Shown here: piece by piece, positions 1 through 4,708 of the stretch
Position numbering within the stretch: position 1 is the first letter of the stretch
Layout of the letters: the number at the start of each line of letters is the position of its first letter
Assembly: GCA_964532715.1 (NCBI GenBank)
Contig: CAZHIX010000051.1
Location: 1-6,615, forward strand
DNA from: 1-14-0-10-45-29 sp964532715
Lineage (GTDB): Archaea > Micrarchaeota > Micrarchaeia > Anstonellales > Anstonellaceae
DNA: 6,615 nt
Direction of reading: 5' to 3'
Translations under genes and position numbers: made by a program
The notes under the pieces: model-generated
Seen by the model: the letters and a program-made list of their open reading frames with translations, nothing else
Database searches by the model: none
What the model was told of the DNA's origin: nothing

Positions 1-1071
1 TTGAGATGAATGAGAAGAATTATTTTGTGTGGTTTGTAAGGTAGCTTGTGAAAAATCAGATTGAACTAATTTTTGGAATTCGCCAGATTTAACAGCATTT
101 AATGATTTACCACTTAGAGTGGTTATTGGTCTTGATTGAACGATGTAAAGAACGCCATCTTGTAGTGCCCATTCCATATCTTGTGGACTTTGATAGTGCT
201 TTTCCACCTTTGCGCCAATTTTTGCAAGTTCAACTATTTGCTCATCGGTTAGTTTTTGAGCTTCTTGACGGTCGTCATCTACATCCACGTTTTCGTTTGT
301 CGTACCAACCTTCATTAGAGCCCAAGATTGCTTTGCTATTGATTTATCAATTATTGGAAATTTTCCTTTTTTCACAACATAGCGATCAGGAGTTACTGAA
401 CCGGATACTACCACTTCCCCAAGACCATAAGCGGCTTCAATTGATATTTCATCAAGATTTTGAGAGAATGGATCTACTGAAAACATCACTCCTGCAACCT
501 CAGATTGAACCATCTCTTGAACTACTGCTGAAAGACCTACTTTTAGATGATCAAAATTATTTGTAGTGCGATAGTAGATTGAACGGGGCTCAAATAATGA
601 GGCCCAACATTCTTTTACTGCCTGCACTACGTCCCCTTCTCCACACACGTTTAGAAACGTGGATTGCTGACCTGCAAAAGATGCCTCGGGTAAATCTTCT
701 GCAGTTGCAGATGAGCGAACAGCAACATATACTTCACGACCATTTTTACTTGCACACATTTTTTGATATGCAGTTACGATATCTTTACGTATATCTTCAG
801 GAATTTCCCCTGCAAGAATTCTGCCTTTTAGAAATTGTGAGGCTTGATTTAGTTTGTCTGATTTTTCAATGTCTAAGTTATCAGTCATCTCTTTAATGTG
901 TTCTTTTAATCGGTTGTATTCAATGAATTTGAAATATGCATGTGAAGTTGTTACAAAACCATCAGGAATTGGAAATCCTGCAGATGCCATTTCTCCAAGA
1001 TTTGCACCTTTTCCACCTACATCTGCCAAAGAAGACTTATTTATTTCTGAAAACCACAAGACATTTTTCAT
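1..1071 (-). CDS. ppsA: Phosphoenolpyruvate synthase, N-terminal part (3' end beyond left edge)
   Basis: PEP synthase converts pyruvate, ATP and water to PEP, AMP and phosphate in the cytoplasm, feeding gluconeogenesis. The 357 visible codons run without a stop to base 1, so the gene is truncated by the window. Seen: GGKGANLGEM at residues 19-28, VRSSATAEDLP at 118-128 followed by FAGQQ, VAGVMFSVDP at 192-201, GLGE at 216-219, VTPDRY at 226-231 and QSRPITT at 312-318. These are the landmarks of the PEP synthase/PPDK ATP-binding domain. The phosphohistidine swivelling domain and PEP-binding barrel must lie beyond base 1, since the family is usually about 750-800 residues. After residue 318 the sequence becomes a Ser/Gln/Asn-rich linker. 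The start is the ATG at 1071-1069, preceded by GGGGTG with 7-base spacing. flpA lies upstream on the same strand, but ppsA has its own promoter. PPDK is an alternative, but the motifs fit PEP synthase well. Confidence 0.95.
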   Translation of the reverse strand, partial: MKNVLWFSEINKSSLADVGGKGANLGEMASAGFPIPDGFVTTSHAYFKFIEYNRLKEHIKEMTDNLDIEKSDKLNQASQFLKGRILAGEIPEDIRKDIVTAYQKMCASKNGREVYVAVRSSATAEDLPEASFAGQQSTFLNVCGEGDVVQAVKECWASLFEPRSIYYRTTNNFDHLKVGLSAVVQEMVQSEVAGVMFSVDPFSQNLDEISIEAAYGLGEVVVSGSVTPDRYVVKKGKFPIIDKSIAKQSWALMKVGTTNENVDVDDDRQEAQKLTDEQIVELAKIGAKVEKHYQSPQDMEWALQDGVLYIVQSRPITTLSGKSLNAVKSGEFQKLVQSDFSQATLQTTQNNSSHSSQ

Positions 1072-1078
1072 CTATATA

Positions 1079-1084
1079 CACCCC
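1079..1084 (-). promoter_or_regulatory. Shine-Dalgarno-like site of ppsA
   Basis: GGGGTG on the minus strand ends 7 bases before the ATG at 1071. It is one base off the GGAGGTG expected from archaeal 16S rRNA 3' ends. It supports the chosen ppsA start. Confidence 0.5.
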
Positions 1085-1113
1085 GAAGAACAATGAAGTT
1101 AGCACGAAGATAA

Positions 1114-1123
1114 GATTTATAAG
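1114..1123 (-). promoter_or_regulatory. TATA box of ppsA
   Basis: Read on the minus strand this is CTTATAAATC, a good match to the archaeal TATA box. Using the usual spacing of about 25 bases, transcription would start near 1092 and leave a leader of about 20 bases before the ppsA ATG. It shows that ppsA need not depend on transcription from flpA. No clear BRE or operator was recognised. Confidence 0.6.
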
Positions 1124-1145
1124 TGAATTGAATTAGTGATGAATT

Positions 1146-1234
1146 AGATTGAGAGATATTGAGTAAAAAGGCGGGCGGGAAAAAAATTGACAAAAAGAGT
1201 GGTTTTGACTCGGATTGAGATAGATTGAGTAAAA
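1146..1234. repeat. Pair of imperfect 23-bp direct repeats
   Basis: Bases 1146-1168 and 1212-1234 match at 20 of 23 positions, 66 bases apart. Each contains GATTGAG and ends in ATTGAGTAAAA. They lie just upstream of the ppsA TATA box and flank two of the terminator T runs. They could be a paired regulator site or simply duplicated spacer; nothing in the sequence decides between these. Confidence 0.5.
1165..1196 (-). terminator. T-rich tracts, probable transcription end behind flpA
   Basis: On the minus strand three T runs follow one another: T5 at 1196-1192, T7 at 1186-1180 and T5 at 1169-1165. A GC-rich block (CCCGCCCGCC) lies between the last two. Archaeal RNA polymerase terminates at T runs without needing a hairpin. 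The position, downstream of flpA and its 3' repeats and just before the ppsA promoter, fits termination of the flpA transcript. The long untranslated tail this implies, about 240-270 bases, would include both 70-bp repeats. Confidence 0.45.
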
Positions 1235-1290
1235 CACAGAAAGATGCAACGATAACTCAAGATCGTAAGAATCGTTTAATATGCAAAATT

Positions 1291-1500
1291 TAAATTATCG
1301 TTTTGAGTACCAAAACATGTGATCTTTGTCGTATGGGTCAAGGATTAGATTTTGCAATGTTTAATTATCGTTTTGAGTACCAAAACATGTGATCTTTGTC
1401 GTATGGGTCAAGGATTAGATTTTGCAATGTTTAATTATCGTTTTCCATACCAAAACATGTGATCTTTGTCGTATGGGTCAAGGATTAGTGTTTGAAGAGT
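1291..1500 (-). repeat. Three 70-bp tandem units: flpA 3' end plus two downstream copies
   Basis: The units are 1291-1360, 1361-1430 and 1431-1500. The first two differ at one base. The third is the real 3' end of flpA and matches the second at 62 of 70 positions: 14 identical bases, 3 changed, 41 identical, then 5 changes in the last 12. On the minus strand each extra copy reads as 21 codons ending DPYDKDHMFWYSKR and a stop, then TTAA. Because 70 is not a multiple of 3, the copies are in a different frame from flpA and lie behind its stop codon. They carry no start and are not expected to be translated. Past the first unit, TTAAATTTTGCA resembles the beginning of another unit, hinting at a decayed further copy. 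Confidence 0.92.
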
Positions 1501-2103
1501 TTTGAAACCTGCATTTGTTAGTTGATCAATTGTTTGTTCATATGATTTTTGAGGCGATTGAGTTACATCTATAGACTGACTTTTTATGCAAAGCATCGCA
1601 CGACCGTCTTTTTTTAAGTATTCGTCTGCGTTTTTTATTAGAATTTGAGCTTGATTTGGTTGTGCAACATCCTGATATAAAACATCTACTTTTTCTTCTT
1701 GTAAATACTCTTTGTATTCGCCAGGTTTATTTGCATCTGCAAAAATAGGTAGGACGTTTTTTCTTTTTTCACACATTCTAATTAAATCGCGCATTGAACG
1801 CTGAGCAAATTCTACTGCGAAAACCCCACCACCTTGCGCCACTATATCAGATACATGAGACACAGTAGTTCCAGTTGATGCACCAAGATATAAAACTAGA
1901 GAATTTGGTTTGATTGGAAGCTCATTTAGACCTTTTTTTATTGCACCTGCTAATTTTGATTTGTATATATCCCACTCGCGATATTCAGAGTCATTTGTAC
2001 TTATAAGACGTTCGGTGTATACGCGCACGCCGGGGCAGAAGTTTTTTGTTGCCAGTTTTGAGTCTATTGAATAGACGCCATCAAATACTTTATTTATTTG
2101 CAT
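1435..2103 (-). CDS. flpA: Fibrillarin-like rRNA/tRNA 2'-O-methyltransferase
   Basis: This is the catalytic subunit of the archaeal C/D box sRNP. It transfers methyl from S-adenosylmethionine to ribose 2'-OH at sites chosen by guide RNAs, working with Nop5 and L7Ae. The 222 residues match the usual archaeal length of about 210-230. Seen: GVRVYTERL at 25-33, YREWDIYKSKLAGAI at 41-55, the SAM-binding loop LYLGASTGTT at 71-80, FAVEFAQRS at 95-103 (Glu98 in the ribose-binding position), FADANKP at 121-127, DVLYQDVAQPNQ at 140-151 and CIKSQSIDVT at 172-181. The ATG at 2103 is the natural family start; no convincing Shine-Dalgarno site precedes it, so a short or weakly leadered mRNA is likely. In many archaea nop5 lies directly upstream, but here a divergent tRNA-Lys gene does. 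Its 3' end is duplicated twice behind the stop codon. Confidence 0.97.
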   Translation of the reverse strand: MQINKVFDGVYSIDSKLATKNFCPGVRVYTERLISTNDSEYREWDIYKSKLAGAIKKGLNELPIKPNSLVLYLGASTGTTVSHVSDIVAQGGGVFAVEFAQRSMRDLIRMCEKRKNVLPIFADANKPGEYKEYLQEEKVDVLYQDVAQPNQAQILIKNADEYLKKDGRAMLCIKSQSIDVTQSPQKSYEQTIDQLTNAGFKTLQTLILDPYDKDHMFWYGKR

Positions 2104-2135
2104 AGTATCATTTGGGTTGAAAGAATTAAAAAAGG

Positions 2136-2144
2136 ATTAAATAA
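2136..2144 (-). promoter_or_regulatory. Candidate TATA box of flpA
   Basis: TTATTTAAT on the minus strand lies 32 bases before the flpA ATG. With normal archaeal spacing, transcription would start about 10 bases before the ATG, consistent with the lack of a Shine-Dalgarno site. The region is AT-rich, so chance matches are possible. Confidence 0.45.
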
Positions 2145-2153
2145 CTTTGGTTT

Positions 2154-2160
2154 CAATATA
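2154..2160 (+). promoter_or_regulatory. Candidate TATA box of tRNA-Lys
   Basis: CAATATA on the plus strand is about 34-40 bases before the first tRNA base. It would place the transcript start around 2182, giving a leader of about 12 bases to be removed by RNase P. It lies close to the divergent flpA TATA candidate, so the two genes would share a 90-base promoter region. The match is weak. Confidence 0.35.
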
Positions 2161-2193
2161 CAATGCACTTGAGTTAAACGTTTAGATTAAAAT

Positions 2194-2305
2194 GGGCTCG
2201 TAACTCAGCTTGGTCAGAGTGTCTGGCTTTTATGCACTCGTGCGCAATTGGGCGCAAAAGTCCAAGGATACCAGAAAGCCGTGGGTTCAAATCCCACCGA
2301 GCCCG
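2194..2305 (+). tRNA. tRNA-Lys (anticodon UUU), intron-containing
   Basis: All four arms fold. The acceptor GGGCTCG (2194-2200) pairs with CGAGCCC (2298-2304), with discriminator G at 2305. The D stem is ACTC/GAGT (2203-2206, 2217-2220), the anticodon stem TCTGG/CCAGA (2222-2226, 2271-2275), and the T stem GTGGG/CCCAC (2281-2285, 2293-2297) around loop TTCAAAT. Removing the 37-base intron at 2233-2269 gives the loop C-T-TTT-A-A, so the anticodon is TTT (2229-2231), read as Lys AAA/AAG. The mature RNA is 75 bases plus CCA, which is not encoded. Acceptor sequence and G73 agree with archaeal tRNA-Lys. It is divergent from flpA, and its 3' end faces the glycosyltransferase genes. Confidence 0.96.
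2233..2269 (+). other. tRNA-Lys intron at position 37/38 with bulge-helix-bulge splice motif
   Basis: The canonical archaeal splice structure can be drawn. Exon CTTT (2227-2230) pairs with intron AAGG (2264-2267, one G-U), flanked by 3-base bulges TAT (2231-2233) and ATA (2268-2270). The cuts fall after 2232 and after 2269. Beyond the 5' bulge, G2234 pairs with C2263 and ACT (2236-2238) with AGT (2259-2261). A 5-bp hairpin TGCGC/GCGCA (2241-2245, 2252-2256) closes the intron. The intron would be removed by the tRNA splicing endonuclease and the exons joined by the RtcB ligase. It contains no reading frame. Confidence 0.9.
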
Positions 2306-2395
2306 AATCTAACTCAATGTAATAAGTTTGAAACTTTTGTGAAGTGGTGCGCTCTAAAACCAAATCCTACAAACTCCTAATCTTTAGAGAGTGAA

Positions 2396-2400
2396 TTTTT
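2396..2400 (+). terminator. Weak candidate terminator behind tRNA-Lys
   Basis: A T5 run follows a possible 7-bp stem (CTCTAAA at 2352-2358 with TTTAGAG at 2383-2389, a long 24-base loop). A shorter T4 run at 2335-2338 lies nearer the tRNA end and could serve instead. This is the only structure I see in the 134-base spacer between the tRNA and the next gene. Confidence 0.25.
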
Positions 2401-2439
2401 AGTAATTAAATCTGCACAATAGATTTGAACAAAATATAG

Positions 2440-4038
2440 TTAATTTTTATTTGAATAATTCCTAAAATCGTATATATCATATCCGTTTTTGGATGTGCGA
2501 ATGTATTTTATCCCACATTTATTTATGAAATTTGCACGCTTAATTTCTGATTCTGTGAGCTCATCTTGAGTTTTTTGAGTTTGTCGCCCGACTTTGAGAA
2601 TTAAATATTGTGTAATCTTGCTTAGATTATTACGTTTTTTGATACATAAATCTAAATCTTGATTAACTGTTGAGATATAAAATGGCACAACATCATCCAA
2701 TACATTGTTTGAATCGTAGAACTGTTGCATCATAGAATAATGAGATGTTGTGAAATTATGAGTTAAATAAATTTCAGATATAATTTTGAAATCAAAATTA
2801 ACAAAAAATAATTTGTTTGCAGATTCCCAATCATATAAAGAAACTGCCAAAATGGTACTATTTTCATCAATCATATTCACAGCTAAAGTTGATTCAGAAA
2901 CACCATCTTCAAATAGAGAGTGCCAAGAATAAACAGCCACAGTACTTGAATACATCTGCACTAAAAGTAAGAAAAGAAATATAGACTTATGATTAACTGA
3001 TTGATTTTTTCCCATCGCACAAAATAAAGCTATGAATGGAAACATTTGCATACACAAATCATCTTTGATTGGAGAAACTATTAATAGAAAAATGTGTGGA
3101 AAATAGGCAGATAACATAAGAACAGTAACTCCAATTCCAAATATTAAAATCAAGATACGCTTTGGACCACTAAAACTAAATGAAAAAAATCCAATAATCG
3201 TTATGTAGAATATTAAAAGAGTGTGATGATCGTTGGCAAAATTCATTACTGAGAATGAACAACCAATCGTCTCAAAGTCAGAGGTAGAACATAGTTTGTT
3301 TGAAACATGACCATTTAGTACAATTCCAAGAATCAAAAATGTTATTAGTGCACTAGGAACATATGAAAATAATTTCTTATTTATACAATAATTGTTTGCA
3401 TGCAAAGGATAAACAAATATACAAAGAAGAGCGACCAGTGGTTGAGTGAGCGCCACGATAGCGCAGAATAAAGTATAATTAACAACTTTATCTAGCTTAA
3501 AAAAATTCTTAAATAATAAAAGAAGTAGGATTACGGCGAAAATTTCTCTTAAACGTATAGATAATGGAAAAATAGACCAACTAAGAACTCCGAAATTAGC
3601 CATTAAAATTATGAATATTTTTTGTTCTATTGACTTCCAATCTTGAATCATTAGAATAGTAGATACAATTTGCATTATACCAGATAACAACAACAAAGAC
3701 AGAACTTCATTATTAGTCAGAGCAATAACAAAACCAAGAATATACATAAAAAGAGGTGGAAAATAACCAAAAATTTGTTCTCCAGATATAAATCTTGGAC
3801 TTTCTTCAAATAAACCGCGCTCCAGAATAATTTTAGTCATAGCAAGCGTATCTGGCCAATCATATAGTTTGAAAACAAGATCGTGTGGATTTGATAGAAC
3901 CAACTGGACAACTTGGACGTACTTATATATGAAACATAGGAAAAGTATGCCAATTATACAGATTAATAAAAAAGAGCCTAAATTTTGGTATTTAGATGTA
4001 ATTTTATTGAGAGTATTTTTGTAATCAAACCATGCCAT
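2440..4038 (-). CDS. Polytopic membrane protein, probable GT-C-type glycosyltransferase
   Basis: A 532-residue integral membrane protein. Seen: about 11 hydrophobic segments between residues 22 and 370 (first at 22-42, then 93-108, 112-131, 139-158, 162-178, 187-211, 226-243, 271-290, 293-313, 331-343, 352-370), followed by a soluble C-terminal region of about 160 residues ending in KYIRTSKNGYDIYDFRN. The loop after TM1 is polar and holds YDWPD at 59-63, where GT-C enzymes usually carry acidic catalytic residues. This architecture is typical of GT-C transferases that use polyprenyl-phosphate sugars outside the membrane; assignment to a named family is not possible by eye. It overlaps the upstream GT2 gene by 61 bases, so the two are almost certainly co-transcribed. 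The start ATG at 4038 is backed by GGAG 10 bases upstream, and the next Met is at residue 68, beyond TM1. A flippase or polymerase is an alternative. Confidence 0.7.
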   Translation of the reverse strand: MAWFDYKNTLNKITSKYQNLGSFLLICIIGILFLCFIYKYVQVVQLVLSNPHDLVFKLYDWPDTLAMTKIILERGLFEESPRFISGEQIFGYFPPLFMYILGFVIALTNNEVLSLLLLSGIMQIVSTILMIQDWKSIEQKIFIILMANFGVLSWSIFPLSIRLREIFAVILLLLLFKNFFKLDKVVNYTLFCAIVALTQPLVALLCIFVYPLHANNYCINKKLFSYVPSALITFLILGIVLNGHVSNKLCSTSDFETIGCSFSVMNFANDHHTLLIFYITIIGFFSFSFSGPKRILILIFGIGVTVLMLSAYFPHIFLLIVSPIKDDLCMQMFPFIALFCAMGKNQSVNHKSIFLFLLLVQMYSSTVAVYSWHSLFEDGVSESTLAVNMIDENSTILAVSLYDWESANKLFFVNFDFKIISEIYLTHNFTTSHYSMMQQFYDSNNVLDDVVPFYISTVNQDLDLCIKKRNNLSKITQYLILKVGRQTQKTQDELTESEIKRANFINKCGIKYIRTSKNGYDIYDFRNYSNKN

Positions 4039-4664
4039 AACAATTTAGCTCCGTCCAAAAAGAAATTAAATTTACTACCATATTCTCTATCATTGTAAGC
4101 TATTTGCACCCATTTTATTTTAAGATTATTATTAGTTGAAAAAGAGATTTTGAGTTCTTGAACATGTGCCATTCCATTATTGGTTGGTAGTAGCCCAAGT
4201 AGATTTATCCTCTTAAATATCATGTAGCCACTTTGGGAATCTTTTATATCAGTAGAAAAAAGAAGATTTAAGTATGCAGTCATTAACATATTGCCAACTT
4301 TTCTGTGAAAACGCATATAATTGTCTTTTTTATGTAATCGATCTCCAAAAATGGCATCTAAATTTTCACGCTCCATTAAGTTCACTAGATTAGTTACACT
4401 TGACGGATCATAGGTACAATCACCATCTAAACATGCAACGTATTTGGTATTTGATGCCAAAACTCCTGTTCTGAAAGCTATTCCGTTGCCCGACTGATTA
4501 ATGATTATAACTTTAGCCCCATTTGCTTTAGCTATAGCTGCAGTTGAATCTTTTGAGCCACCATCCACCACAATCAAATCTGCATTTTTATCACATAAAG
4601 AAATAACATCTGCGATAGTGTTCTGCTCATTTAGAGTTGGAATTATTAGAGTGTAGTTGGACAT
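3978..4664 (-). CDS. Family 2 glycosyltransferase, dolichyl-phosphate-sugar synthase type
   Basis: A 228-residue GT-A-fold enzyme, probably moving a sugar from a nucleotide sugar to a polyprenyl/dolichyl phosphate on the cytoplasmic face of the membrane. Seen: the N-terminal strand LIIPTLNE at 6-13, VVDGGSKDST at 32-41, GNGIAFRTG at 59-67, the metal-binding DGD at 80-82 followed by YDP, FGDR at 106-109, DSQSGYMIFKR at 142-152, and a late acidic region HVQELKI then YNDREYGSKF. These match the DPM1/DPG-synthase-like branch of GT2. No transmembrane segment is visible, so it is the short soluble form, as in DPM1. Start is ATG at 4664; GTGAT five bases upstream is a weak ribosome-site match. It lies 44 bases after the unknown two-TM gene and overlaps the membrane gene downstream. 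The sugar and acceptor cannot be told from the sequence. Confidence 0.9.
   Translation of the reverse strand: MSNYTLIIPTLNEQNTIADVISLCDKNADLIVVDGGSKDSTAAIAKANGAKVIIINQSGNGIAFRTGVLASNTKYVACLDGDCTYDPSSVTNLVNLMERENLDAIFGDRLHKKDNYMRFHRKVGNMLMTAYLNLLFSTDIKDSQSGYMIFKRINLLGLLPTNNGMAHVQELKISFSTNNNLKIKWVQIAYNDREYGSKFNFFLDGAKLLWHGLITKILSIKLHLNTKI
4049..4052 (-). promoter_or_regulatory. Shine-Dalgarno-like site inside the GT2 gene
   Basis: GGAG on the minus strand lies 10 bases before the ATG at 4038, inside the upstream GT2 coding sequence. It decides the start of the membrane-protein gene and supports the 61-base overlap as real rather than a mis-called start. Confidence 0.45.
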
Positions 4665-4697
4665 AAGGAATCACGAGATCGTAATGCTTACAAACGT

Positions 4698-4707
4698 GTT
4701 TTTATGA
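4698..4707 (-). promoter_or_regulatory. Weak candidate TATA box before the GT2 gene
   Basis: TCATAAAAAC on the minus strand is centred about 38 bases before the GT2 ATG, which would allow a start site roughly 12 bases before it. The 44-base gap could equally be an intra-operon spacer, with transcription coming from the gene upstream. Confidence 0.3.
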
Positions 4708-4708
4708 T

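Noticed and set aside
102..1136. Four open plus-strand reading frames (102-566, 579-896, 854-1096, 936-1136)
   Set aside because: They lie antisense to ppsA or run past its start into its promoter. ppsA carries all the expected family motifs, and these frames encode nothing recognisable.
1136..1142. GTGATGA, a perfect C box that could begin a C/D box guide RNA near fibrillarin
   Set aside because: No CTGA D box follows within a reasonable distance on the plus strand, so there is no C/D sRNA to support.
1291..1500. Regular 70-bp repeats considered as a CRISPR array
   Set aside because: The units abut with no unique spacers, and they are copies of the flpA coding end.
2325..2337. Small palindrome AAGTTTGAAACTT after the tRNA
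   Set aside because: It leaves almost no loop, is AT-rich and of a size expected by chance here.
2306..2439. A further RNA gene or small protein in the spacer after tRNA-Lys
   Set aside because: No second tRNA fold, no C/D boxes and no start codon with a ribosome site were found; only a long-loop 7-bp stem and short T runs.
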